Source: JBNJFY01 sp051747265
Lineage (GTDB): Bacteria > Bacteroidota > Rhodothermia > Balneolales > Balneolaceae
DNA length: 64,000 bases
NCBI GenBank assembly: GCA_051747265.1
Contig: JBNJFY010000006.1
Span: 62,001 to 126,000, forward strand
Direction of reading: 5' to 3'
Positions within the stretch are counted from its first letter, which is position 1. Each line of letters begins with the position of its first letter. The position numbers were made by a program, and so were the translations under genes. The notes under the pieces were generated by a model. The model saw nothing but the letters and a program-made list of their open reading frames with translations. It was not told the origin of the DNA and searched no databases. Below, in pieces: positions 53,585 through 62,617 of the stretch.

Positions 53585-54871
53585 TTACGCTACTGCGTGA
53601 ACAGATTTCTTGCAACGTTGTTCAAATTCGTCCCGGAATCGGGTGATAGTATGGCGTACGGGCCATGCGGCGGCATCAGCCAAGGCACAGATGGTTCGTC
53701 CTTCCATCTGAGTAGTCAGATCCAGTAATAGATCCAGATCCTTAATTTCACCTTCGCCATTCTTAATTTTCAGTAGAATTTTTTCCAGCCAACCGGTTCC
53801 TTCACGGCAAGGCGTGCATTGACCGCAGGATTCGTGATGGTAGAAATGCGAGATGCGCCAAAGGACTTCGACCATATCGGTGTTTTCGTCCATAACCACC
53901 ATACCTGCCGTCCCCATCATGGAGCCGGCTTCACGGAGCGAGTCCGCATCCATAGAAACACCGTCTAGTTGGTCAGCTCGTAATACCGGCGTTGAAGACC
54001 CACCCGGAATGAGCGCTTTTAACTTCTTACCGTTGCGAATTCCTCCGGCCACATCATTAATCAGATCCATTACCGGAACGCCGGTAGGCAATTCATAGAC
54101 ACCGGGGCGATTTACATGTCCGGAAATCCCATAAAGTACCGGTCCCGGGTGGTTTTCAGCACCAATCCCCGAGAACCAGCTGGCTCCATTATTAATCACA
54201 TGGGGGACATTAGCCAATGTTTCAATATTGTTAATAGTGGTAGGGCGTCCCCATAATCCTTTCTGAGCAGGGAAAGGAGGCTTGGTCCGTGGATATCCAC
54301 GTTTACCTTCCAGTGACTCCAACATGGCTGTTTCTTCGCCACAAATATAGGCTCCGGCTCCAGAGTGAACGTAGAAATCTACGCTGTAATCAGTTCCAAA
54401 CAGATTCTCGCCGATATACCCCTTATCGTAAGCGTCGCCGATGGCTTTTTCCATCATGTCGATCCAAGACTTGTATTCTCCCCGGATATACACATAAATG
54501 CTGGTTACGCTCATTGCGTAAGCCGCAATTAGAGCGCCTTCGATAAAGGTATGTGGGTTGTATTCAAAAATCTTGCGGTCTTTAAAGGTACCCGGCTCGG
54601 ATTCATCACCATTGCAAGCCAGGTAGCGAGGGCCACCATCGGGCTCGGGCATGAAAGACCATTTTAATCCAGCGTTGAACCCAGCACCGCCCCGACCGCG
54701 GATATTAGCTTCTTTAACTTCATTTACTACTTTATCGGGTGTCCAGTCATCTCCCTGAACCACCTTTTTAAGAGCTTCGTAGCCCCCATTCTCTTCATAT
54801 ACATCAATCTTATGCAGATTGGGTATGTTGGGTATGAGAACAGGTTCGTATGATTTCCAGTCTTGAGCCAT
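53585..54871 (-). CDS. nuoF: NADH-quinone oxidoreductase subunit F
   Basis: The NADH-oxidising subunit. The 428-residue protein has the FMN/NADH-binding glycine-rich segments GRGGAGFNAGLKW and GAGAYICGEETAMLESLEG and the N3 cluster motif ESCGQCTPCREGTGW with the distal TICAL. All ligands for FMN and 4Fe-4S are present, so it should be active. It follows nuoE by 9 bases. Confidence 0.97.
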   Translation of the reverse strand: MAQDWKSYEPVLIPNIPNLHKIDVYEENGGYEALKKVVQGDDWTPDKVVNEVKEANIRGRGGAGFNAGLKWSFMPEPDGGPRYLACNGDESEPGTFKDRKIFEYNPHTFIEGALIAAYAMSVTSIYVYIRGEYKSWIDMMEKAIGDAYDKGYIGENLFGTDYSVDFYVHSGAGAYICGEETAMLESLEGKRGYPRTKPPFPAQKGLWGRPTTINNIETLANVPHVINNGASWFSGIGAENHPGPVLYGISGHVNRPGVYELPTGVPVMDLINDVAGGIRNGKKLKALIPGGSSTPVLRADQLDGVSMDADSLREAGSMMGTAGMVVMDENTDMVEVLWRISHFYHHESCGQCTPCREGTGWLEKILLKIKNGEGEIKDLDLLLDLTTQMEGRTICALADAAAWPVRHTITRFRDEFEQRCKKSVHAVA

Positions 54872-54880
54872 GACGTTCTA

Positions 54881-55417
54881 TTATCCTTCAGTCGTAGATT
54901 CGTTGAGTGGCATTGCCATACTTTCGAATTCGGGCATTTCACCATTTTTCAATCCGTCAATAACCTTATCTACTTTTTCAGTAGTCAGATTGTTGACATA
55001 TACACCGTTGGTGATCTGCATCATAGGAGCGTATCCACAGGCCCCTAAACATTCAACTTCTTGGATGGAGAACATGCCGTCTTCGGTGGTTTCACCAGCC
55101 TGAATACCCAGTTTGTCTTCTAAATGGTGTAGAATATCGTACCCACCACAGAGCTGACAACTTAAGCAGGTGCATACATCCAAGACAAATTTGCCCTGCT
55201 CTTCCTTATAATATTGGGTATAAAAAGAGGCCACCCCATGTACGTGAGATTCAGGGACGTCCAAGGTGTTAGCCACCAATTTCTGAACCTCAGGTTCAAC
55301 ATGTCCGAATTTGTTTTGAGCAACCCACAATGCAGGAAGCGTTGCCGCTTTGACATCGGGGTATCGAGACTTGATGTCTTCGATTTTATCTAATTCTTCT
55401 TGCGTAAACTCTAGCAT
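54881..55417 (-). CDS. nuoE: NADH-quinone oxidoreductase subunit E
   Basis: The 178-residue thioredoxin-like subunit carries the 2Fe-2S cluster N1a. The first cysteine pair fits CxxxxC in DVCTCLSCQLCGG, the second pair is in CLGACGYAP. Two extra cysteines sit inside the first motif (positions +2 and +8), which is uncommon. It follows nuoD by 7 bases. Confidence 0.94.
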   Translation of the reverse strand: MLEFTQEELDKIEDIKSRYPDVKAATLPALWVAQNKFGHVEPEVQKLVANTLDVPESHVHGVASFYTQYYKEEQGKFVLDVCTCLSCQLCGGYDILHHLEDKLGIQAGETTEDGMFSIQEVECLGACGYAPMMQITNGVYVNNLTTEKVDKVIDGLKNGEMPEFESMAMPLNESTTEG

Positions 55418-55424
55418 AGATTAC

Positions 55425-56735
55425 TTATTTATCACATTCACCTAATACGGGATCCACGCCACCGATAAGTACCACGGTGTCGGAGACCATTTCGCCGTCT
55501 AGCATATATTCTAAGACCTGCAGATTACAAAAGGAGGGAGCGCGGATTTTCAATCTCCAGGGATGACCGGTTCCATCACTTTGAATGTAGTACCCGAGTT
55601 CCCCTTTGGGTGATTCTACCGCTTTATATCCTTCCACGCCTTCTGGAGGGCAAATACCGATATCAGTCATCATGAAATCGTGAATCATTCCCTCCATAGA
55701 GTAATATACTTCATCTTTGGAAGGATAGGCCTGCTTGGCATTATCGGCTCGAACCGGCCCCTCGGGCATCTGCTCTAAGCACTGTTCAATAATGCGGATG
55801 CTCTCGTGCATTTCTTCCATGCGAACATAATAGCGAGCCAAGTTATCGCCTTCCAGACGAGTAGGAACTTCAAAATCAACTTCGTCGTACTTCAGGTAGG
55901 GGCTCATTTTGCGCAGATCATAGGCAATACCAGCAGCCCGTAGCACCGGACCAGTGGCTCCTATTTCAATGGCACGATCAGCTTTAACTGTTCCAATATC
56001 TTTATTTCGATCGATAAAGATGCGGTTTCGATCCAGGATGCCGTGCCAGTCTTTTAATTCTTTGGGGAATTCATTAACAAACTCCTTGATCAGGGCCATG
56101 GCATCATCGGTAATATCATTAGCTACACCCCCGATTCGAGAGTGGGAAACCGTAAATCGATGCCCAGTGAGCTGATCAAATATATCGTAAAGCTTTTCGC
56201 GCTCACGGAAAGTCCAGATAAAGAAGGAAACCGCTCCCGCATCCATAACCAAGGTTCCCAACCAGAGCAGGTGAGAAGAAATTCGCGCCAGTTCCGCGCC
56301 AATCATTCGGATGTATTGCGCGCGTTCAGGTACTTCTACATCGGCCAGTTTTTCAACTGCTTGGCACAACGCAATGTTATTACTATAAGGAGAGAGGTAG
56401 TCCATGCGATCGGTATAGGGCATGAACTCCTGGTAGGTTTTATTTTCTGCGATTTTTTCAACTCCGCGATGCAGATAACCGACGTCCAGTTTACATTTGT
56501 CGATTTTCTCGCCGTTGAGTTGAAGAACCAAGCGCAATACACCGTGTGTGGCTGGATGCTGTGGTCCCATATTCAATACCATTTTGGTATTTAAGGGATC
56601 TTGCGATTCCAGCTCCTCAATGGTGGTATGCTTATCTTCTAAGCTTTTGTAGAGCGCATGCTGGTGTTCTGAAAAGAATTTGGTATCCAGCTGCTCGTCA
56701 AAAACCTTGTTGTCGTCTTTTGTTTGGGTACTCAT
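55425..56735 (-). CDS. nuoD: NADH-quinone oxidoreductase subunit D
   Basis: The 436-residue 49-kDa-type subunit forms part of the quinone-binding site. Signatures are MGPQHPATHGVLRLVLQLNGE at 56-76, DVGYLHRGVEKIAE and the C-terminal CDK-like end GGVDPVLGECDK. An N-terminal extension of about 50 residues (to LNTKMVLN) precedes the conserved part. It is not fused to nuoC, which is encoded separately 8 bases upstream. Confidence 0.96.
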   Translation of the reverse strand: MSTQTKDDNKVFDEQLDTKFFSEHQHALYKSLEDKHTTIEELESQDPLNTKMVLNMGPQHPATHGVLRLVLQLNGEKIDKCKLDVGYLHRGVEKIAENKTYQEFMPYTDRMDYLSPYSNNIALCQAVEKLADVEVPERAQYIRMIGAELARISSHLLWLGTLVMDAGAVSFFIWTFREREKLYDIFDQLTGHRFTVSHSRIGGVANDITDDAMALIKEFVNEFPKELKDWHGILDRNRIFIDRNKDIGTVKADRAIEIGATGPVLRAAGIAYDLRKMSPYLKYDEVDFEVPTRLEGDNLARYYVRMEEMHESIRIIEQCLEQMPEGPVRADNAKQAYPSKDEVYYSMEGMIHDFMMTDIGICPPEGVEGYKAVESPKGELGYYIQSDGTGHPWRLKIRAPSFCNLQVLEYMLDGEMVSDTVVLIGGVDPVLGECDK

Positions 56736-56743
56736 AATAGCAA

Positions 56744-57250
56744 TTAATCCGTATCAGGCGTGGAACTTGGCAATTCAATAGAACCGGGGATGCCCAGCAG
56801 AGGAAATTCCTTGCGCAGTGGGAAATAGTCAAAGTCTTCGGGCATAAAGATGCGGCGCATATCCGGATGATTATCGAACTTGATTCCGTACATATCATAC
56901 GCTTCGCGTTCATGCCAGTTGGCATTGGTCCAGATATCCGAGACGCTAGGTATAGTGGGGTTCTCTTCGGGGAGGCGAGTTTTAACGAACAACCGTTGTT
57001 GATCCCGTAGGCTCATCATGTTGTAGATCAGCTCGAATCGGTCTTCAGAGGTAAAGCGGTCGGCTCCAAGCATATCCACAAGATAAATAAAGTGATGCTC
57101 ATTCTTGAGACGCTTGCAAACTTCGTGAGTCGCTTCCTTATCAACAATGACCGTAACGTCATCTTTGAATTGTGTTACATCCAGGATCTGATCTGAAAAA
57201 GTGTTTTTCAGATCGTCTATGACTCGTTCCAGTACTTCAGAAAGTTCCAT
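56744..57250 (-). CDS. nuoC: NADH-quinone oxidoreductase subunit C
   Basis: The 168-residue 30-kDa-type subunit binds nuoD in the peripheral arm. The family segment near the end is WHEREAYDMYGIKFDNHPDMRRI followed by FDYFPLRKEFPL. Length and operon position are standard. Confidence 0.95.
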   Translation of the reverse strand: MELSEVLERVIDDLKNTFSDQILDVTQFKDDVTVIVDKEATHEVCKRLKNEHHFIYLVDMLGADRFTSEDRFELIYNMMSLRDQQRLFVKTRLPEENPTIPSVSDIWTNANWHEREAYDMYGIKFDNHPDMRRIFMPEDFDYFPLRKEFPLLGIPGSIELPSSTPDTD

Positions 57251-57277
57251 GTATCTATAATTATCGTCGATGCGAAA

Positions 57278-57760
57278 TTAAGTATCCAGCATGACGGAGT
57301 GTTCCGTCTTAATTTTTTCCTGAATTTTCATGAGGGCATGAATCACAGAATCAGGACGTGGGGGACAGCCAGATATGTAAGCGTCAACAGGCAGGAAGTT
57401 ATCTGCTCCCTGAACCACACCATAGCAACGATGCATACCGCCGGTAGAAGCACATGCTCCCATAGCAATACACCACTTGGGGTCAGGCATCTGATCCCAA
57501 ATTCTTCGAATGGCATGCGACATTTTATAGGTACACCATCCAGCGACAATCATAACATCGCTTTGGCGAGGTGAAAAACGCATAACCTCTGAACCAAACC
57601 GGGAGACATCATAACGAGGACCGGCAAAGGCCATCATTTCAATGGCGCAGCAAGCTAAGCCCATCGGCATCGGCCAGGCGGCATTTGATCGTGCCCAGTT
57701 TACTAAACTATCGATACGGGTAGTGAAATATCCTTCCCCGAGTGCACTTTCGAGACCCAT
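57278..57760 (-). CDS. nuoB: NADH-quinone oxidoreductase subunit B
   Basis: The 160-residue subunit holds cluster N2, the last electron donor to quinone. The four ligands are C37, C38, C103 and C132 (LACCAIEMM, GACASTGG and SGCPPRPD). The adjacent-cysteine pair is the hallmark of N2. The gene follows nuoA by 15 bases. Confidence 0.97.
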   Translation of the reverse strand: MGLESALGEGYFTTRIDSLVNWARSNAAWPMPMGLACCAIEMMAFAGPRYDVSRFGSEVMRFSPRQSDVMIVAGWCTYKMSHAIRRIWDQMPDPKWCIAMGACASTGGMHRCYGVVQGADNFLPVDAYISGCPPRPDSVIHALMKIQEKIKTEHSVMLDT

Positions 57761-57775
57761 AAATAAGGAATAAAG

Positions 57776-58153
57776 TTAATTGATAATATTGCGTTTGGTG
57801 TCCCACTCGAGCGTACCCTTACGCAGAGTGTAGAATAAACCAACAAATAGTATAGCGATAAAGATCATCATGGCGACGAACGTTCCCATGCTCATATTTA
57901 AGTAGTTCACCGCCCAAGGGTAGATGAAAATCACTTCAAGATCGAAAACAATGAACTCCATAGCTACCAGGTAGAAACTGATAGAGTAGCGTTCACGAGC
58001 TTCGCCTACCGGATCCATACCACTTTCGTAAGGATCCAGCTTATTGCGATTTGGGCGAAAGGGGCCCAGAATACGTGAAAGGGCCAGCAGCACCAGGGCC
58101 AGTACGATGGCCACTCCAAATAAAACTAAAACGGGTAGATAATTAGAGAGCAT
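57776..58153 (-). CDS. nuoA: NADH-quinone oxidoreductase subunit A
   Basis: The 125-residue membrane subunit has three spans and the family loop PNRNKLDPYESGMDPVGEAR. I start at the ATG at 58153 (MLSNYLPVLVL), which matches the usual start close to the first span. A frame opening at 58198 would add 15 charged residues. It is the first gene of the nuo unit. Confidence 0.94.
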   Translation of the reverse strand: MLSNYLPVLVLFGVAIVLALVLLALSRILGPFRPNRNKLDPYESGMDPVGEARERYSISFYLVAMEFIVFDLEVIFIYPWAVNYLNMSMGTFVAMMIFIAILFVGLFYTLRKGTLEWDTKRNIIN

Positions 58154-58395
58154 AAAACTGTTCTTCTCAGGTTTTGATCGCTCGAAAATTAGGGGCAATG
58201 CCCCGCAAAGTCAACGTGTTTTAACGGGTCGCAATATAGCAGAAAGTTTTAGAAACTGCAGACGTTTTTAAATCAAAATAAATGTTGCTTTATCTCGTAA
58301 CTTTATTCTCTGAACGACGAAACCAGTTTATGTGTATACTAAAATTCAGTAACTTGTTTTTTAAGTAGATTGCTAACCTTAAGAGTTCTGTTACC
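58154..58395. other. Divergent promoter region between nuoA and the DUF151 gene
   Basis: About 240 AT-rich bases without a gene. Reading the minus strand towards nuoA, a TATATTGC element lies around 58231-58238, one base from the Bacteroidota -7 consensus TAnnTTTG, with a TTT-rich stretch about 20 bases upstream. This is a weak promoter candidate for the nuo operon. Confidence 0.3.
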
Positions 58396-58977
58396 TTGGA
58401 AAAAATCAGGATGGAGATACTAGGCTTGTCAACCAGCCCTAGTAGTGGTGGAGCATACGCGTTGATCTTAAACGAAGCAGATGGGAATCGTCGATTGCCA
58501 ATTATTATTGGCACATTTGAGGCCCAAGCCATTGCCTTGGAGCTTGAACACATAAAGCCGCCGCGTCCTATGACACACGATCTGCTCAAAAACATTATTC
58601 AAAATTTAGATGCCGAAGTGAAGGAGGTATATATCAATGACCTCACTGAAGGCACCTTTTACGCTCAGATTATATATGAAATCAATGGTGAAACGCGCGA
58701 GCAAGATGCCAGGCCCAGTGACGCAATTGCGTTAGCTATTCGTTTTGACGCTCCCATATTTGTGGATGTGTCGGTGCTGGATGAGGCCGGTATTGAAGCA
58801 GAAGCTTCTGATTCTGGAGAAGTGGATGAGGGCGCGGGAAGCCTTTCTGAAGCGCAAGAATCAGAAGGAATGACCCGGCTGGATGAGTTGGAGCAAGACT
58901 TACAGACGGCCATCGAGACCGAAAATTATGAGAAGGCCGCCAAAATCCGCGACGAGATCAAAAAATTAAAAGGTTAA
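58396..58977 (+). CDS. Bifunctional nuclease-family protein (DUF151) with UVR domain
   Basis: The 193-residue protein has an N-terminal DUF151 domain (GAYALILNEADGNRRLPIIIG, FEAQAIALELE, RPSDAIALAIRFDAPIFV), an acidic linker (about 135-158) and a C-terminal UvrB/UvrC-type helical motif (LEQDLQTAIETENYEKAAKIRDEIKKL at 166-192). The TTG start at 58396 gives the family's usual beginning (MEKIRMEILGL). Members have been described as nucleases in plants and archaea; the role in this group is not settled. Confidence 0.87.
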   Translation: MEKIRMEILGLSTSPSSGGAYALILNEADGNRRLPIIIGTFEAQAIALELEHIKPPRPMTHDLLKNIIQNLDAEVKEVYINDLTEGTFYAQIIYEINGETREQDARPSDAIALAIRFDAPIFVDVSVLDEAGIEAEASDSGEVDEGAGSLSEAQESEGMTRLDELEQDLQTAIETENYEKAAKIRDEIKKLKG

Positions 58978-58995
58978 TCCACCAATACTTTTTTC

Positions 58996-60618
58996 GTGAA
59001 ACTATCTGGTTGTTCATTTTCCAAACTTCCTTTCAATTCACTGTTTACTGACTACACTAATCAAAATGAGCAACTGGGTGACTTTTTCAGTCATTATCCG
59101 CCTGATTTTGATGCCCTGAAAAATGCGACGCTCCAACGAAATCAGTCGCATGTTACCGATCGAGAGCTGCTAGTCAAAGCACTGATCCAGTACAATGAGC
59201 GTTTTGATTTGCCTGACGGATGGAAGACAAATATCCAGCGTTTGGGCCATGAACAAGCGGTGGCAGTGGTAACCGGACAGCAGAGTCATGTGTATGGCGG
59301 ACCACTGTACACCATCTACAAAATTCTCAGTGCCATCGCGCTAGCGGCAAAGTTGAATGAGGAACTGGATCGCCCCGTGGTACCGGTATATTGGTTGGGA
59401 GATGAAGATCATGACTTCGAAGAAGTATCCAATGTGGTCATCCCGCGAAAGGATGGTTTAGAAAAGATACCACTTAAAAAAGCGGATAACGGAGATCATC
59501 GAGTCTGTGATCTCCAATTCGGGGACGCGTTGTCTCTGGTTCGTTCGGAGTTGAAAGAACTTCTTATTGATACCGATTTCAGCGAAGATCTATGGGAATT
59601 ATTGGATTCCTCATTTCAGTCTGATCATACCTTTGGGTATGCAACCGCTCACTTGTTCGGACAACTCTTCACCAAGCATGGATTGGTTATCGCAGGAAGT
59701 AATGCCCGGGCAATTAAACAATTGTTGGTTAAGCCGCTTCAACAGTCTATAACGAATTATGATTCTTTACGGTCTTCTTTGGAGCAGAAATCGGAAAAAT
59801 TGAGTGATTTATATCACCAGCAGGTGACCATATACGACTCCAATCTATTTTGGATTAGCGATGATGAAGAACGGATTAAAATCAAGCATACCAATGGGGC
59901 ATGGCAAGCTGGAAACCATGTTTGGAAAGATACAGACGCGATAAAATCTGCTATTGGAGATCATCCTGAGCGCTTTTCGCCCAATGTCTTCTTGCGCCCT
60001 ATTTTGCAAGATCATTTGCTCCCTACGGTTGCTTATGTGGGTGGGCCGGGTGAGATCTCCTATTATGCTCAAATGAGAGAATTTTATGGACAATTCGACT
60101 TGGAGATGCCCATGATTTGGCCGCGTATGAGTGGAACCCTGATCGATAGTCCTATTCAGCGAGTATTGGATAAGCTACCCTTTGAGATCGAGCAATATCA
60201 ACAGCGTATTGAAGATCTCGAATCCGCTTATGTAGAGCAGGCGGAGACCATTGATATTGAGTCTGTGTTTGGTTCATGGAAAAAAGAGGCGGACGAGATA
60301 TCAACGTCGTATGTGCAACAGGTTTCGGAGGTTGATCCCACCTTGGAAAATGCCGCCGGTAAAGCGGTACAAACCTTTGCCAATGAGTTGGACCGTTTAA
60401 AAGGCAAAGTGTATCGGGCCACTAAACAGCAAGAAAAAACACAGATCAACCGGATCCATAAAATTAAGAATGAACTGTTTCCCGAACAGGGACTACAGGA
60501 GCGCTCGATCAGCTTTATCTATTACATGAATAAGCATGGTATTGATATATGGGATGATCTGTTGAACGCGATGCAAGAAATTGACTACGCACATCATCAA
60601 TGGATATTCCTGGATTAA
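58996..60618 (+). CDS. bshC: Bacillithiol synthesis cysteine-adding enzyme BshC
   Basis: BshC joins cysteine to glucosaminyl-malate in the last step of bacillithiol synthesis. The 540-residue protein has the family segments VTGQQSHVYGGPLYTIYKI, PVYWLGDEDHDFEEV, and YVGGPGEISYYAQM, then a long coiled coil (about 380-480). The start is GTG at 58996. Its presence implies that this organism uses bacillithiol as its low-molecular-weight thiol. bshA and bshB are not in the window. Confidence 0.95.
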   Translation: MKLSGCSFSKLPFNSLFTDYTNQNEQLGDFFSHYPPDFDALKNATLQRNQSHVTDRELLVKALIQYNERFDLPDGWKTNIQRLGHEQAVAVVTGQQSHVYGGPLYTIYKILSAIALAAKLNEELDRPVVPVYWLGDEDHDFEEVSNVVIPRKDGLEKIPLKKADNGDHRVCDLQFGDALSLVRSELKELLIDTDFSEDLWELLDSSFQSDHTFGYATAHLFGQLFTKHGLVIAGSNARAIKQLLVKPLQQSITNYDSLRSSLEQKSEKLSDLYHQQVTIYDSNLFWISDDEERIKIKHTNGAWQAGNHVWKDTDAIKSAIGDHPERFSPNVFLRPILQDHLLPTVAYVGGPGEISYYAQMREFYGQFDLEMPMIWPRMSGTLIDSPIQRVLDKLPFEIEQYQQRIEDLESAYVEQAETIDIESVFGSWKKEADEISTSYVQQVSEVDPTLENAAGKAVQTFANELDRLKGKVYRATKQQEKTQINRIHKIKNELFPEQGLQERSISFIYYMNKHGIDIWDDLLNAMQEIDYAHHQWIFLD

Positions 60619-60630
60619 CGATGGGATGGG

Positions 60631-61218
60631 ATGACAGTATCTGAGCAAAAAGCTGAGCTGCGAGCTAAGGTAAAACAGTGGCGCCGCCGCTTATCAAAAG
60701 ATCAGTACCACAAATCATCCATTGCGATTAAACAAAAGGTATTCAATCTCCCTGAAGTAATGGATGCTAGACAGATCCATTGTTACGTATCCATGAATGA
60801 TCGTTGGGAAATTGATACCCGAGTGTTAATCTCGCATTGGATCAAACAGGGAAAGAAGGTTGTCGTTCCCCTGATGCGACCCAAAGCACAGTTGAGCCAC
60901 CACATAATTCAGGATTTGTCTGAATTGACCATCAACGAATGGGGTGTTGAGGAGCCTGATCCGACTAGGCATCCAGCAGTTGAAGTAGCTGATTTGGACT
61001 TAGTGATTGTGCCTTTAAGTGCAGCCGATCGGCGTTGCCATCGATTGGGATATGGGAAGGGGTATTATGATCGATTCTTAGATCGGGTACGCGTTCCCAA
61101 AGTGGGTTTATGTTATGAACACTGGTTTTTAGAACAAGTACCTACAGATAATTTTGATGTGCCCTTGGATCTGATTGTTACCGAGAAACAGGTTTACCGC
61201 TGCTCAGTCGGTGAGTAG
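60631..61218 (+). CDS. 5-formyltetrahydrofolate cyclo-ligase
   Basis: The 195-residue protein converts 5-formyl-THF to 5,10-methenyl-THF with ATP. The family signature is RLGYGKGYYDRFLDR (about 138-152), preceded by PLSAADRRCHR. The basic N-terminus KAELRAKVKQWRRRLS is also usual. It lies 12 bases after bshC, probably co-transcribed. Confidence 0.93.
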   Translation: MTVSEQKAELRAKVKQWRRRLSKDQYHKSSIAIKQKVFNLPEVMDARQIHCYVSMNDRWEIDTRVLISHWIKQGKKVVVPLMRPKAQLSHHIIQDLSELTINEWGVEEPDPTRHPAVEVADLDLVIVPLSAADRRCHRLGYGKGYYDRFLDRVRVPKVGLCYEHWFLEQVPTDNFDVPLDLIVTEKQVYRCSVGE

Positions 61219-61304
61219 GTTATATCGCAATCATTCTGTAACATACCCAAGTGTCAAACGTACTAAGACTGCGCATGATCGGACTAAGATAACCTGATAA
61301 TATT

Positions 61305-61970
61305 ATGGCAGAACGCACTAAAACACATACCACCGGGAGTACTATCGATCAACAATCGCATGAGAGTGCGTTGTCGTTGGATTTCTCTGATCAAGAGCTA
61401 GAATCCACGTTACACGAGTTCATGGCCGATGAACAGAACAGCGGCAAAGAGGTATGGAATATCGCTACCATTACTGGAATGGTGATGATCTTTATCGGTC
61501 TGACCGGAATGATTCAATGGCTAACCGGGGACTTGGGGAGCGGAATGTTGGATGTTCTGGAAGTACTGCCCATTATTGGTGGAATTTTAGTGACCTTGAT
61601 CGGCTTCGGATATTTTGTGGGAGAACGGCGCAGACAGAAAAAAGAGGCCAAAAAGCGGAAAAAAGCCGTTGAGCAAATGAAATCTGCTCGACGAGGAGAG
61701 AAACAGCAGAAGAAAAGTGGGGAAGCATATTCATCACTTGAGCCTTACGCATTACAGCAATCCAAACGCTTGTTTAAATCCCGGACGGATAAGAAAATCA
61801 TGGGGGTTTGTGGTGGTATAGCCAAATATTTCGGGTTGAGTTCGACGATCGTAAGACTGATATTTGCCATCTTGTTTTTTGCCGGATACGGAAGTACCGG
61901 TATCATATACTTGGCATTGGGATTCTTATTAGACAAAGAGCCCCCGGAGCTGACTGAATCAAACACCTAA
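61305..61970 (+). CDS. PspC-domain membrane protein
   Basis: The 221-residue protein has an acidic N-terminal region, two spans (about 52-72 and 83-104), a Lys-rich linker (about 108-145) and a C-terminal PspC domain (about 163-212) with MGVCGGIAKYFGLSSTIVR. PspC domains act in envelope-stress signalling in other bacteria. The double-span N-domain before PspC is less usual. Confidence 0.82.
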   Translation: MAERTKTHTTGSTIDQQSHESALSLDFSDQELESTLHEFMADEQNSGKEVWNIATITGMVMIFIGLTGMIQWLTGDLGSGMLDVLEVLPIIGGILVTLIGFGYFVGERRRQKKEAKKRKKAVEQMKSARRGEKQQKKSGEAYSSLEPYALQQSKRLFKSRTDKKIMGVCGGIAKYFGLSSTIVRLIFAILFFAGYGSTGIIYLALGFLLDKEPPELTESNT

Positions 61971-62011
61971 TCATCAAAGTTATCTTCTAAAGACGATTAA
62001 CGGGCAATCTT

Positions 62012-62617
62012 GTGCTGATTTCATTTGAAGGAATTGATGGATGTGGTAAAACCACCCAAATTGGTTTGCTAAAAAACAGGCTGATCGATGAGCTACAGGA
62101 AGAGGTTTCTGTGTATCGAGAACCCGGAGGAACGGGATTGTCCGAACAAATTCGCTCAATTTTACTGGACAGTTCTCTGAAAATGGATTCGGTTACTGAG
62201 GTGCTACTTTTTTCAGCGGCGCGCTCTCAATTAATCTGCGAGCGAGTAAAGCCAGAACTGGATGCTGGTAAAATCGTCATTTTGGATCGCTATTTTGATT
62301 CCACAACGGCCTACCAAGGATATGGTAGAGACGAAATTGATCCTGATGCGATTCAACAATTAAATACACTGGCTACTCATCAAGTATTGCCCGAGATAAC
62401 ATTTTATCTCAAGTTAACGCTGGATGAAGCGCGTGAGCGACAAGACGAGGTGAGGGATCGGGTAGAGCAATCCGATGATGCTTTCTTTGAACGTGTGATA
62501 CATGGTTTTGATCAGTTGGCTCAAACTGAGAACCGGTTCATCACGATTGATGCGACTCTTCCCAAGCCGACGGTCCATCAAATGATTTGGGATAGTGTGG
62601 TAGATCGTTTGAAGTAG
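62012..62617 (+). CDS. tmk: Thymidylate kinase
   Basis: The 201-residue enzyme phosphorylates dTMP to dTDP. It has the P-loop FEGIDGCGKTTQ, the REPGGTG motif and the DRYFDSTTAYQGYGR segment. A GTG start at 62012 is used because the P-loop begins five residues later and no better start exists. Its last 77 bases overlap the 3' end of the convergent RND gene. Confidence 0.94.
   Translation: MLISFEGIDGCGKTTQIGLLKNRLIDELQEEVSVYREPGGTGLSEQIRSILLDSSLKMDSVTEVLLFSAARSQLICERVKPELDAGKIVILDRYFDSTTAYQGYGRDEIDPDAIQQLNTLATHQVLPEITFYLKLTLDEARERQDEVRDRVEQSDDAFFERVIHGFDQLAQTENRFITIDATLPKPTVHQMIWDSVVDRLK

Noticed and set aside
53585..57760. Several 60- to 170-residue open frames antisense to nuo genes
   Set aside because: All lie opposite well-conserved complex I subunits, lack start-site support and show no family signatures.
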